Below, one piece after another: positions 26,947 to 35,950 of a DNA stretch of 64,000 nt; the first letter of the stretch is position 1, and every line of letters starts with the position of its first letter. The stretch is from Bacteroidaceae bacterium (GTDB lineage Bacteria > Bacteroidota > Bacteroidia > Bacteroidales > Bacteroidaceae), in contig JAGAQY010000057.1 in NCBI GenBank assembly GCA_017622495.1, positions 62,001-126,000 on the forward strand. The letters run 5' to 3'. A program made the translations under genes and the position numbers. The notes beneath the pieces are model-generated. The model saw only the letters and a list, made by a program, of their open reading frames with translations, had not been told where the DNA came from and did no database searches.

Positions 26947-27389
26947 TACTCGTCCTCGGGCTGATGGGTGAAATAATACTGGCGACGGTGCTGATGGAGC
27001 TGGGCGAAGCGGTAGTTAAGGAACTGGAGCGCAACCTAAGCGGCCTCCTTGCTCTGAAGGAAATGCTGGTTGAACTGCTGACCATCAACGACATAGATAG
27101 TGCAGGGCTTGTCGGCACGGATGGTGACGGGAGCGGCATCGCCGTCGAGACAGTAGGGATAGCAGCCCACAAGGTCGCCAGCAGCTACGGTCTCGACCGT
27201 GCTCTCGCCACCCTCGTAGTTACGGACAAGATACTGGAAACTGCCGCTCTCAATGTAACCGAAGAGACGGGCGGCGGCTCCCTCGGCCTCAAAGATGTCG
27301 CCATGCGAGAAGTGCATGAGCCTGCCATGGCGCAGACAGTAGTCGCGCAGATAGGCCAAGGCCTCAGAATAATGTGTTTTTTGTTTCAT
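26947..27389 (-). pseudogene. Decayed Crp/Fnr-type cyclic-nucleotide-binding regulator
   Basis: From the ATG at 27389 the frame encodes a cNMP-binding fold with the signatures HFSHGDIFEAEG, RLFGYIESGSFQYLV and GDLVGCYPYCLDG. It ends at a TAG (27036-27038) after about 117 residues. Reading on in the same frame gives VALQFLNYRFAQLHQHRRQYYF, the usual dimerisation helix, and a second stop at 26947. No DNA-binding helix-turn-helix follows. Complete family members are about 190-220 residues. It is either a pseudogene or a truncated sensor-only protein. A second decayed relative lies just upstream. Confidence 0.6.
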
Positions 27390-27589
27390 ACGCTCATGAT
27401 TTTGCAGTTTTTTGCCTACAAAATAACAAAAAAAGGCGTAAAAAACGACTCGGCGAAGCCCGAAAACGGGTCGCCGAGGGTGCAACTCTAAAACTAGTTT
27501 TAGAAATTCAAGAAATTTTTGGCTCAGTTGAGCGTCTTTTGAGCCAAAAGTATGATGGGAAGACTGTTTGGCTTTATGTCTTTCCGAAT

Positions 27590-28148
27590 GTAATCTCCTT
27601 GCGGAGTTTGCTCAGGTAGATGGGCGTGATGTTGAGGAACGAGGCGATGTCCTTCAGCGAGAGCATCTGCATCACCTGCGGACAGCGGTCGATGAGCCGA
27701 CGGTAGCGGCTGCGGGCGGTGTAGCGGTAGTGGTCGAGGTCACGTCCTTAGACCATCTTGAACAGGTTCTTCAGTATCCGCACGTTTGGAGCATCATCTT
27801 CGGGTCACTGTCGAACAGCGCTTGCAGCTCGCGTCCGCTGATGATGCGCACCTCGCAGGGCATGTCCGCCTCAATGCTCACTTCCGACACGTCACCGTCG
27901 AGGCAATAGGGGTAGTCGCACACGAACTCACCCTCAAACGAGAACCATGTAATGTGTGCCTTGTCGTCGCTCACGCCATATCTCACATATTTGAAACATC
28001 CTTCAGTGACGAAGGCAAACCACCGCGACGGGTCACCCTCACGCTCCAGCTGGTCGCCCTTACGGTACTTCACCATCTTGCCCTCATGCTCGCAAAACTC
28101 ACGCAGCACCTGTAGATCCAAACTGTTAATCCCGAATTTCTGTTCCAT
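27590..28148 (-). pseudogene. Frameshifted Crp/Fnr-family regulator
   Basis: The N-terminal ORF (28148-27771, 125 residues) encodes a cNMP-binding domain: YRKGDQLEREGDPSRWFAFV, GEFVCDYPYCLDGDVSEVS and MPCEVRIISGRELQALF. It ends at a TGA in LQTCGY. One frame over, the sequence continues as LKNLFKMV, meets a TAA, then reads HYRYTARSRYRRLIDRCPQV and LKDIASFLNITPIYLSKLRK. That is a typical Crp C-terminal helix-turn-helix. So a complete regulator was disabled by a frameshift plus a stop. A TAAATTTG -7 promoter element lies on the minus strand at 28280-28287. The sensor half is closely related to the neighbouring remnant. Confidence 0.7.
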
Positions 28149-28620
28149 CTATTTGATATTATACCATGTTATATTTGTCGTTCTGACTGAGGTCTATACA
28201 CTCAAATCATTTTGATATTTTATACACACGCCTTGTCCTGTTGAATGTCGGACACACTCTTAGTTCTAATTCGACTGTGCAAATTTACGAATTATTATGT
28301 GATATCGTTCCCTTTGCCTATACCTTTTTATATTATTAGGTGAAATTTGTTTGTTTTGAGGAATGATAGAAATATTGCTATAATCATATGAAATCGGAGT
28401 TTATTCAGGAGATTATTGAGCGCACTATGTCCGTGTAGTCCTTTCTCGACTTGACCTCTATCGGGTGAGCACTCATCGTTCAGATAGAGCTTGATTTACA
28501 GTGAACTGAAAGCACTTACAGCAGTTTTTTTTACACTTTTCAATAACTTTTGATGGCTAAAAACTACACTTTTCAACGATAAACATCAAAACTACACTTT
28601 TAAAATTGTGGCGTTATTAT

Positions 28621-28700
28621 GTAAAATATCGCGTTCTAAAACGTAATTTCTTGTAAAATATCGTATTCTGATGCTATGTTTTTATGTAAAATATCGCGTT
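28621..28700 (+). promoter_or_regulatory. Three phased GTAAAATATCG repeats (operator-like)
   Basis: GTAAAATATCGCGTT occurs at 28621-28635 and 28686-28700, with a variant ending GTATT at 28653-28667. The starts are 32 and 33 bp apart, about three helical turns, so all sites face the same side of the DNA. They lie immediately upstream of the ATPase promoter. Confidence 0.65.
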
Positions 28701-28716
28701 TTACGTTTTTTCTTCG

Positions 28717-28724
28717 TATCTTTG
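28717..28724 (+). promoter_or_regulatory. Bacteroidetes -7 element of the AAA_14 ATPase gene
   Basis: TATCTTTG matches TAnnTTTG and lies 20 bases before the ATG. The third operator-like repeat ends 16 bases upstream and so overlaps the expected -33 region. Confidence 0.7.
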
Positions 28725-28743
28725 CACCCAAAATATCATCGTT

Positions 28744-30024
28744 ATGGTTGACAAAAGGACATTGGAATTCATCCTTACTGACCAGCAGGAGGAAATGGAA
28801 GGCAGAGCTGAAGAGGCATTATGCCAGCGGCGTGAAGAAACTTTGATTGATTTTAAAAGCACTCAGGCACAGGTAGTCATTGGTGTCAGGCGAAGCGGTA
28901 AGTCAACGCTTTGCTATCAGGCTATGCACAATCACAGCTTGAAGTTTGCATACGCTGACTTCGATGATGAACGGTTGGTTGACCTCAAGGCAGACCAGCT
29001 GAACGACGTGTTGGAGATTCTGTATAAGATATACGGCGACTTTCAGTACCTTTTCCTCGATGAGATACAGAATGTCGTGGGATGGCATCTGTTCGTCAAT
29101 CGTATGCTGAGAAAGAAAATGCACGTTATCATCACAGGTTCCAATGCCAAACTGCTCAGCGGCGAGTTGGCCACGCACCTCTCTGGTCGCAATAAGGAAA
29201 TATCACTTTATCCTTTCTCTTTCAGGGAGTTCTGCATGATGAAAGATGTGGACACAGAACGTCGCACCACGAAGGCAGAGGCATTCCGCAGGGCTGCTTT
29301 CGACGAGTATCTGAAGCAGGGTGGTTTCCCTGAGTTGCTGATGATAGACGACAACAGAAACTACGTGAGTTCATTGGTGGACAACATTCTGAAACGCGAT
29401 ATCGAGCAGAGATACAAGATTGCCTACAAGGCTGCATTTGAGAACCTTGCCCATCACCTCCTGAACGTATCGCCTGCCATTGTCGTCACTACTGACCTGG
29501 CTGATCTGTTCCATTTCAAGTCGGAGCATACGGCCAAGAACTACGTGAAATACTTGAAGGAAGCCTATATGCTAGTGGGCATTCAGAAGTATTCGCAAAA
29601 GAGCAAGCAACGCTCTGTCCTGGAAAAGGTCTATGCCGTTGACGTGGCCATGATGGACCAACGCGAGAATGCCTTTGCGGGCGAGAACCTTGGTCATCGG
29701 CTGGAAACCATCGTAGCCATTCACCTTGTCAGGAAATGCAAGTCGGAGGAATTGGATGTCTATTACCTGAACGACCGTTCGGGCGAGTGCGACTTTGTGG
29801 TCTGCAAAGGTAATCAGGTCATACAAGCCATACAGGTGTCATACGATATTTCTGCTGAAAATACTTACAAGCGTGAGAAGAATGGCCTACTGCTTGCCGC
29901 CAGACAGACCAAATGCGAAAATCTGTTGCTACTCACTGACCATGAGAGCGGCGAAATAGAGGAGGATGGGCACAAGATGAAGATTCAACCCGTGTATGAA
30001 TGGAGTTTGGAACTCGGAGTGTAG
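28744..30024 (+). CDS. AAA_14 / DUF4143 P-loop ATPase
   Basis: This 426-residue cytoplasmic protein has Walker A GVRRSGKST near residue 49, Walker B FQYLFLDEIQNV and the sensor-like VIITGSNAKLLSGE. These are the pattern of the AAA_14 ATPase domain. The C-terminal DUF4143 domain (about 215-420) includes LEKVYAVDVAMM and the nuclease-like block LNDRSGECDFVVCKGNQVIQAIQVSYD. There, E-x-DFV and Q-x-IQV form a PD-(D/E)xK-like core. The family is widespread in Bacteroidales, often as many paralogues, and its role is unresolved; mobility or defence has been suggested. The dedicated promoter with phased operator repeats suggests it is regulated alone rather than as part of the downstream island. Confidence 0.85.
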   Translation: MVDKRTLEFILTDQQEEMEGRAEEALCQRREETLIDFKSTQAQVVIGVRRSGKSTLCYQAMHNHSLKFAYADFDDERLVDLKADQLNDVLEILYKIYGDFQYLFLDEIQNVVGWHLFVNRMLRKKMHVIITGSNAKLLSGELATHLSGRNKEISLYPFSFREFCMMKDVDTERRTTKAEAFRRAAFDEYLKQGGFPELLMIDDNRNYVSSLVDNILKRDIEQRYKIAYKAAFENLAHHLLNVSPAIVVTTDLADLFHFKSEHTAKNYVKYLKEAYMLVGIQKYSQKSKQRSVLEKVYAVDVAMMDQRENAFAGENLGHRLETIVAIHLVRKCKSEELDVYYLNDRSGECDFVVCKGNQVIQAIQVSYDISAENTYKREKNGLLLAARQTKCENLLLLTDHESGEIEEDGHKMKIQPVYEWSLELGV

Positions 30025-30121
30025 TCACCTGAATTTTAAGGAAGCAGTGCAATAGCCAAATATGTCAGGGGACAGATATTACACATGTGGGGGATACATG
30101 CCCCCTGGGCAAATGCTTAGC

Positions 30122-30680
30122 TCACCTTGCTCTTTGAATGATTCCTCGGTCTATGCCTGTTAGGCGTTGAAGCTGACGGACGGATGCTCCAAGTTCCTTA
30201 AGCTGAATGAATGCCTGCCACTGGGTTTCTCTGTCGAGCTTTTGGAATTCGCTGCTATTGGAAACGCCTGCGATTCTGAAATCATTGAATGGAATACGGT
30301 TTACTACTGTTTGAGTATTACAAATCTGAAAGACGGGTTCAACGGTGCCATCGTATTCACACCAGGAGCTATACTTATAGTCCTTGATCTGAGTAACAAT
30401 AGACATATGCACCTGCAATTCTCTTGATGGTATCACCAACTTTCTCATCACGCTCACGAATGAGCAGATGAAAGTGGTTTGACATCAAGCAGTAAGCGTA
30501 ATAGATGCAGTTAGTGCCACAGGAGTTACCCTCATCATCATACTGAGTGCGCATTCTGTCGAGGATATTGATGAACTGATAGAAGTCCTCTGGCTCCTCG
30601 AAGATGTTCTGGTGATTGATGCCTCGCATCATCACATGTTATATCTCAGTTCCTGATGTTACTCTTGGTTGCTTGGGCAT
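30122..30680 (-). pseudogene. Remnant of a REP-associated Y1/HUH transposase
   Basis: The original start appears to be the ATG at 30680 (MPKQPRVTSGTEI), followed by an in-frame TAA where family members have tyrosine. The sequence then continues HVMMRGINHQNIFEEPEDF. The HUH-type motif is seen in MSNHFHLLIRE. After GDTIKRIAGAYVY the frame breaks and jumps directly to IKDYKYSSW in another frame. The central catalytic-tyrosine block and the usual FQDRF and HQNPVKAG segments are therefore deleted. The C-terminal part ends in a helix-turn-helix-like QLKELGASVRQLQRLTGIDR. Three independent lesions show an inactive relic of the REP-associated tyrosine transposase (TnpA_REP) family. Confidence 0.8.
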
Positions 30681-31047
30681 GAATGAATGTGTTGACTCTA
30701 TGATATATAACGCTGAATAAGAGGGAATATTGTAAAAATAGAGGCTATTACGCAAGAAGAGAAGTGGAATACTGGTGGTTCATGTTGAATGGCTACTTAT
30801 GGTGCATAATCAGCCCCTGTGGCTCTGGATGGAGTTGCAGGGGCGAATTGTTTATAACGGTTTTTGCGATGATTGACGAGGGCGGAAAAGGATGGCATGA
30901 GAGATTATGTAAAAAAATGCATAAGATTGAAGAAAAATAGAAATTTTTCACTATCTTTGTGCCTTGAAAGGCAAGAAGTTGGGCGGCACCGATATTGCAT
31001 CGATATTGAAATGTTGAAGTCATAAAGCGACTGAAGACCAGAGTGAT
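30681..31047. other. Leader and promoter region of the defence operon
   Basis: This 367-bp region holds no gene. It contains a 7-bp hairpin GCCCCTG/CAGGGGC at 30813-30844, the promoter at 30927-30959, and about 80 nt of untranslated leader that includes a repeated CGATATTG (about 30990-31010). Confidence 0.55.
30927..30959 (+). promoter_or_regulatory. Promoter of the UpxY-like gene and defence operon
   Basis: TTG at 30927-30929 and TATCTTTG at 30952-30959 are separated by 22 bases, in the range of Bacteroidetes -33/-7 promoters. Transcription would start near 30966, leaving a leader of about 80 nt. It is the only convincing promoter I find between here and the end of the island. Confidence 0.7.
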
Positions 31048-31650
31048 ATGATGACGACGAAAGAAACGGAAAGTGAATCGGGACGCGACACAAGGATGTG
31101 TGGTGACCCCAAGATGTGGTTTCCGATGAGGGTGACGTATCAGCGGGAGATGAAGGTGAAGGCGGAGCTGGACCGGCTGGGAATCGAGAACTTTGTGCCG
31201 ATGAGGTATAAAGTGGTGGAATCGCAGAATGGCGGGGATACGGAACTGCAGAGGGTGTTGGTGCCTGCTATCAGTAACCTGATTTTCGTGCGTTCGACGC
31301 AGGAGCGGATGAGCGAGCTGAAGAGGAGGAATGAGGTGCTGGAGCCGCTGAGGTATATGATGGACTATACGGCCTCCCAGGAACACGCCATTATGACGGT
31401 GGCGGACGGAGAGATGGAGAATTTTATGCGGGTGGCTTCGCGGACTGACGACAGCGTGATGTTTCTGGACAACGAGACGGTTGTGGGGAAGGAAGGCAAG
31501 TGCGTGGAGATTATGGGCGGCGCGTTTGAGGGCGTGACGGGCGTGATCAGGCGCGTGAAGAGGTGTAAGAGGGTAGTGGTGGAGATAGAAGGTGTGGCGA
31601 GCGTGGCGATAGCGTATGTGCCGGCGGGGATGCTAAAGGAGATTGGGTAG
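31048..31650 (+). CDS. UpxY/NusG-family transcription antiterminator
   Basis: This 200-residue protein has a NusG N-terminal (NGN) domain at about 22-120 with WFPMRVTYQREMKVKAELD and LGIENFVPMRYKVVE. A C-terminal KOW-like domain follows, with VGKEGKCVEIMGGAFEGVTG and VEIEGVASVAIAYVPAGML. This is the UpxY layout: NusG paralogues that load near a promoter and let RNA polymerase pass terminators in long operons, classically capsule loci in Bacteroides. No polysaccharide genes follow here. Instead a terminator-like hairpin and about 16 kb of defence genes lie downstream on the same strand. I infer that it licenses transcription of that operon. The first 20 residues are poorly conserved, so translation could start slightly later. 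Confidence 0.85.
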   Translation: MMTTKETESESGRDTRMCGDPKMWFPMRVTYQREMKVKAELDRLGIENFVPMRYKVVESQNGGDTELQRVLVPAISNLIFVRSTQERMSELKRRNEVLEPLRYMMDYTASQEHAIMTVADGEMENFMRVASRTDDSVMFLDNETVVGKEGKCVEIMGGAFEGVTGVIRRVKRCKRVVVEIEGVASVAIAYVPAGMLKEIG

Positions 31651-31683
31651 ATGGACTTTGTAATTTAAACTAAAGGTAAATAT

Positions 31684-32472
31684 ATGAATGAGATAATAAT
31701 TGCTTTCTTGACTGCATTAGTTGGCGGCTTGATTGGACTTATGGTGGAGCACGCTTCTTGAATCTGCGTGAGGACTATAAGATGAAGAAAGTCCGCGCGA
31801 TTGCAATAAAGGCCTTGGACGTGATAAAGAAGTATTCGAAGCAATCGTATATGAATGCTGAGAGTGATTTTAACACGTCACTTTCTATAACTGAAAAGCG
31901 CATGGTGATCGTGGCTCTGCATAAGTTGGGCATACCAATGAGCGTACCAGCCAATGAGGTTTTTGACATTCGTAAAATTCATTTCCTTGATAAGGTGATT
32001 GGATGAGATAGACGGCATTGTGTTTCAGATTGAAAAGGGATATTGTGATAATTTGTTCTATCAAGATCCTGATTCGTATTTCGCTGCTAACTACACGTTG
32101 TTCGCTATGAGAAATGCTGGTAAGAAGTATGTCAAAGAGATATTGTCGAAGATGGTGATTAATCCAGAAACGAAGCAGTTTAAGGAGCCGATGAATGATC
32201 TTAGCCAGATTTTTACACTTGGAGAATTCAAAGCTATACAGGTGCTGAGGGAGCTGGTGCGTGACCAGATGTATTTTGATGAGAACGGACAGCCGATAAA
32301 AGAAAAACTGGATACGCTTATTAAGGATATAGACATGGGACTGTGGGATTCCTATCTGATGTGGAACTATGAGGCATATCAAAGTGTAATGATGCAGATA
32401 AAGATGGGGCAGGTAATAGCAGGGGCTGCGCAGAGGACGGTAGTGAATGAGGAGAAGCATTTTAAAGGTTAA
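31684..32472 (+). pseudogene. Membrane-anchored protein gene split by two compensating frameshifts
   Basis: Three fragments read as one protein of about 260 residues. The first begins at the ATG at 31684, carries an N-terminal membrane helix (IIIAFLTALVGGLIGLM) and stops at TGA 31759-31761. The second, one frame back, spans about 31752-32006 (RFLNLREDYKMKKVRAI, then SITEKRMVIVALHKLGIP). The third returns to the original frame from about 31999 (DEIDGIVFQIEKGYCDNLF) and ends at 32472. I do not recognise the family. Either the gene has decayed, or two single-base errors exist in the assembly. Programmed frameshifting is not indicated, since no slippery heptamer is visible at either junction. It sits between the antiterminator and a terminator. 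Confidence 0.65.
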
Positions 32473-32486
32473 AGGAGATTGTTAAA

Positions 32487-32516
32487 GGAATGTGGCAGTT
32501 TGCCAGGTTCCTTTTT
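32487..32516 (+). terminator. Terminator-like hairpin ahead of the defence genes
   Basis: GGAA-TG-TGGCA (32487-32497), loop GTT, then TGCCA-GG-TTCC (32501-32511), followed by TTTTTG. The stem has an internal two-by-two mismatch. No promoter is seen between it and the KAP gene, so expression of the island would need readthrough. Confidence 0.6.
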
Positions 32517-32598
32517 GTGCCTAGATGGGGACGCTCGAAGAGCGGAAACATGGAGGGATGAATAACTGAGAATACAAATAACTTAAATGCAATATATT

Positions 32599-35500
32599 AT
32601 GGAAAAAGGAAAACAAGAAGAGAAAGAGGTGAAATATCCAAAGATAGTGAGTACTGCACCATGTAATGACGACTGGTTTGAGGGCCAGTCGCATAAACGT
32701 ATTGCATCAAAGATAGCGGACATCATACTAGATGATTCACAGCATGGAATAATTGGTATAGATGGCGGCTGGGGCTCAGGAAAGTCAAACCTCGTAGGGC
32801 TGACCCATAAAGCGATAAATGAAAAGATAAAGGACGATAAAAAGAAGAAATATGTCTTTGTGACCTTTGACGTGTGGGCACATCATACTGATTATATGAG
32901 ACGCTCGCTTCTGGAGGAGTTCATTAAGTCGCTGATGGATCAAAAGGTTCTTGACGAATCTTGGTTAGAGAAGATTGATATGTTGCTAGCCAGGGTTAGA
33001 GAGGTTGATACAAAGAAGATTGTGAAATTGAATGAAATGGTTGTTGCGACTGCTATATTGGCGGCCATTATGCCTATCATTCATACGATATCTGACTATT
33101 GGGAATATGGATATATATTAGCCATCATAGCGTACGTCATTGTTCTGATATGGTTTGTCTCATCGAGATATCAGAGTATGAAAAAGTTTAGTCAGACTGT
33201 GACTCTTTCTAGTTTTATTTCTGAATGTCTAAAACTGTATGTTGATAAGAGTAATATTGAGACAAAACAAGGATATAGCGAGGTAAACAATAAGAATAGT
33301 GAAAGCAAGACTGTAGAGTTCATCACGGAAAAAGAACCGACAGCTCGTCAATTTAGAGATTGGATGCATAGGATAGATGAAGAACTAAAGTCGAAGAATA
33401 CTCATGTGGTGTTTGTGATAGACAACATGGACAGGTTGCCTATTGCCAAGGTGAAAGAGACGTGGGCTACGATTCATGCGTTCTTTGCAGAGTGTAAATA
33501 TGAGTTTATCCATACGGTGATACCTTTTGACAGGAGCCATATCATCAATGCCTTCAAAGAAGAGAATATCAAGGAAGTTGAAAAGAAGAAAGTGAAGGTA
33601 GATGATAAGCTTGAGCAACAAACTGAATTGAGGTCGTATGGTAATGACTTTATTAATAAGACCTTCTATGTAGTCTATAGAGTTTCACCGCCGATACTCT
33701 CTGACTGGCGAGACTATTTTGAGAGGATTTGGAAGATGGCCTTTGGCGGCGTTATCTATAAGGATCACGATGAGTTACTGTTGGTGTTTGAAAAGTTATC
33801 GCCAGACTTTACACCTCGCAGCATTATAGCATTCATCAATGAGTGTGTGACGCTGTATTCGGTGATGGAAGAAGAGATTCCATCAGAGTATCTCGGTATC
33901 TATATACTTGGCAAAGAACGGATAAACAAAGAGCCAGACAAACAACTGCTGAAGCCGGACTTCCTCCAGGGATTGAAGGGAAAGTACGAGAATGACGAAG
34001 AACTGTCTCAATACCTTTCTGCCATCCATTATCAGATTAAGAAGGATAGGGCATTGGATGTGGTATATCTACCAAAGGTGAAAAAGGCACTGGATGATGG
34101 AAATATTGCCTTTGTTGATGAGATTGGCAATGACAGGGTGTTGAATGCACTTCTGCCTGATGCTATATCGGAAACAGGTAATATAGATAAAGCCATAGAT
34201 TTTATTGAGGCTGTTAGCAAGAAGGAGGATGCTGCCAAAAAGTATCGCTTGGGATATCTGTGGCAGAAATTGTTTGAACGTGTAAAGATGACAGGATACA
34301 AAGCAGTAAACTATGACAATCACCACGCTGTACTATTGGAACATTGCAAGGATAAGAAGGGTGTGATTAGTTTCTTCTTAGGAGCTTATCTTGAAATGAA
34401 AGATGGATGGAAAGTCGCAGACCATATATCTGGAATTAAGAGATTTAGGGAATTGGCAAAGCAAGAAACGGATGAATATCTTGCACAGACGAAGAACCAA
34501 AAGACTGCGAAGGAAGAGGCTATAGAAGAACTCCTGAAATCGGAAAAGGAGAATTATCTGAACTATGGTTTGAAGATGAATATTTTGGAGTTTGACAAGT
34601 ATTTGGCAACGAAGGATGCTGCTCAGTTTGCAAATGTGGATTATCTTCCTTTGATTTTCTCAGAGGAATGCAGGCTTGATAAGACGTGGAAACGATTGAT
34701 AGCTTTAGCGGCAGAATCGGACGATGTAGATGAGCATGTGACACTGCTGAAGCGTATGAAGGAAATTAATTATGATGACAGGCTGGAAGATGACTTTGAA
34801 ACTGCATATACGGACGACAAAATACATGATCTATATACCAATTTGAGTCGTGAAGATGCTTTGATGCCAGATATACTTGCGATGAGAATAGCAAGGGGTA
34901 ACAACTTTGCACCTAGTGTAAATGGGGTAAAAACAGCATATCAGGAAGACTTGGCTAATGATGACGAGGCTTTTGTAAAGCGAGTAGCGGATGAACTGCT
35001 GTATTATATAAGTTACGGTACTTTCATGGTTTATCTTGAAGATTTTGAACCGAGACAGCATGTGGCTGCGATAGCAAAGATGCTGACTAATAAGGAAACA
35101 AAATTGAAGAAAACCATCGCGAGCAAGGACCAGGTATTGTTGTACTATGATAAAATCATCGCAGCGAGTGGTGTTATGCCATATGATTTGTTGGAGCAGG
35201 TACAAACGTGTGAAGGGGATATTGAATATAAGTTATTCACAGAGTGGCCTATCAGCTTGTTTGTGGCTACTAAGACTATGGATTTGGATGTGGCCAAGGA
35301 AATCAATCTGCATGCCTTGGAATTCTTACGCGAGGTAAGTACAGATAAGTGGAAAGAGCAACTGTTGAAACCTGGATTTGAACTGAAATTGTGGAATGTT
35401 TATAAGCAGCCCTCGATACACTTAAAGGATGCTGCCATCAGCGTGTTGATTAAATATGCTACTGATGGGAATGGCAAGCCTGACAAGCAACAGATAACGA

Positions 35501-35895
35501 ATGTACTTAGCGAACATAGCGAAGCGCGGTACAAGCTGACTGAAGAATTTAAGGGAATCTATGATATTATCGTAAAGAAACCAACAAAAGATAATGTTGC
35601 CTACTTTACATCGTGGCTGTTTGAGTATGGGGTGATTTCGAGCGAAGATGCTGTTTCGGCTTTATATAAGACAGTATTGTTGGACGACCAGACGGTACTA
35701 GCAGAGCTGGTGAAGGTAGGTGATAAGTTGAATGGTATTAAACTGCCTGAAGATTTCGTGGAGAAGATGGCACAGATGGCTATTGGAAATCGTAAGACCG
35801 ATGAGGCATTAGTGGGGATGTGCCGTAATAACGGGCAGATTAATGTTGAGATGGAGAAGTTGCTGCATCCGGAAGGGGAGGAGGAGAAGAAGTAA
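32599..35895 (+). CDS. KAP-family P-loop NTPase with membrane insert
   Basis: This is a large protein (about 1,098 residues from the ATG at 32599; an ATG four codons earlier is equally possible). Walker A is GGWGSGKS at residues 56-63, in the characteristic KAP context IIGIDGGWGSGKSN. Two membrane helices interrupt the NTPase domain at about 150-170 and 175-196. Walker B is HVVFVIDNMDRL near 270-282. A helical C-terminal region of about 650 residues, with no motif I know, follows. KAP NTPases are membrane-associated STAND-like ATPases frequent in phage-defence and plasmid contexts, where they are thought to sense or assemble on invaders. It is the first gene after the terminator-like hairpin and is probably the upstream end of the defence operon. 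Confidence 0.85.
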   Translation: MEKGKQEEKEVKYPKIVSTAPCNDDWFEGQSHKRIASKIADIILDDSQHGIIGIDGGWGSGKSNLVGLTHKAINEKIKDDKKKKYVFVTFDVWAHHTDYMRRSLLEEFIKSLMDQKVLDESWLEKIDMLLARVREVDTKKIVKLNEMVVATAILAAIMPIIHTISDYWEYGYILAIIAYVIVLIWFVSSRYQSMKKFSQTVTLSSFISECLKLYVDKSNIETKQGYSEVNNKNSESKTVEFITEKEPTARQFRDWMHRIDEELKSKNTHVVFVIDNMDRLPIAKVKETWATIHAFFAECKYEFIHTVIPFDRSHIINAFKEENIKEVEKKKVKVDDKLEQQTELRSYGNDFINKTFYVVYRVSPPILSDWRDYFERIWKMAFGGVIYKDHDELLLVFEKLSPDFTPRSIIAFINECVTLYSVMEEEIPSEYLGIYILGKERINKEPDKQLLKPDFLQGLKGKYENDEELSQYLSAIHYQIKKDRALDVVYLPKVKKALDDGNIAFVDEIGNDRVLNALLPDAISETGNIDKAIDFIEAVSKKEDAAKKYRLGYLWQKLFERVKMTGYKAVNYDNHHAVLLEHCKDKKGVISFFLGAYLEMKDGWKVADHISGIKRFRELAKQETDEYLAQTKNQKTAKEEAIEELLKSEKENYLNYGLKMNILEFDKYLATKDAAQFANVDYLPLIFSEECRLDKTWKRLIALAAESDDVDEHVTLLKRMKEINYDDRLEDDFETAYTDDKIHDLYTNLSREDALMPDILAMRIARGNNFAPSVNGVKTAYQEDLANDDEAFVKRVADELLYYISYGTFMVYLEDFEPRQHVAAIAKMLTNKETKLKKTIASKDQVLLYYDKIIAASGVMPYDLLEQVQTCEGDIEYKLFTEWPISLFVATKTMDLDVAKEINLHALEFLREVSTDKWKEQLLKPGFELKLWNVYKQPSIHLKDAAISVLIKYATDGNGKPDKQQITNVLSEHSEARYKLTEEFKGIYDIIVKKPTKDNVAYFTSWLFEYGVISSEDAVSALYKTVLLDDQTVLAELVKVGDKLNGIKLPEDFVEKMAQMAIGNRKTDEALVGMCRNNGQINVEMEKLLHPEGEEEKK

Positions 35896-35950
35896 GGATG
35901 TAAGAAAGGAATAACGGAAAGATGGATTTATGGTTGGATAAAAAAAGTAT

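Larger units (their letters stand above)
28216..28743. other. Gap holding operator repeats and no clear gene
   Basis: This 528-bp stretch between the decayed regulator and the ATPase gene is AT-rich. A 16-codon ORF at 28388-28438 (MKSEFIQEIIERTMSV) may be the start of a lost gene. Two copies of AAAACTACACTTTT lie at about 28560 and 28589, with a partial copy at 28531. The phased repeats described separately fill the last 120 bp. Confidence 0.5.

Noticed and set aside
27036..27038. Reassigned TAG or stop readthrough
   Set aside because: Most genes in the window end normally at TAA, TAG or TGA, and the broken genes carry different stops plus frameshifts, so decay is simpler.
28388..28438. A 16-codon ORF that might be the start of a lost integrase or similar gene
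   Set aside because: It is too short to identify, and the following sequence gives no matching frame.
31048..31650. Capsule polysaccharide locus suggested by the UpxY-like gene
   Set aside because: No glycosyltransferase, flippase or polymerase genes follow; the downstream genes are conflict-system genes.
31750..32010. Programmed ribosomal frameshifting in the split membrane protein gene
   Set aside because: No slippery heptamer or downstream pseudoknot was seen at either junction, and two opposite shifts would be needed.
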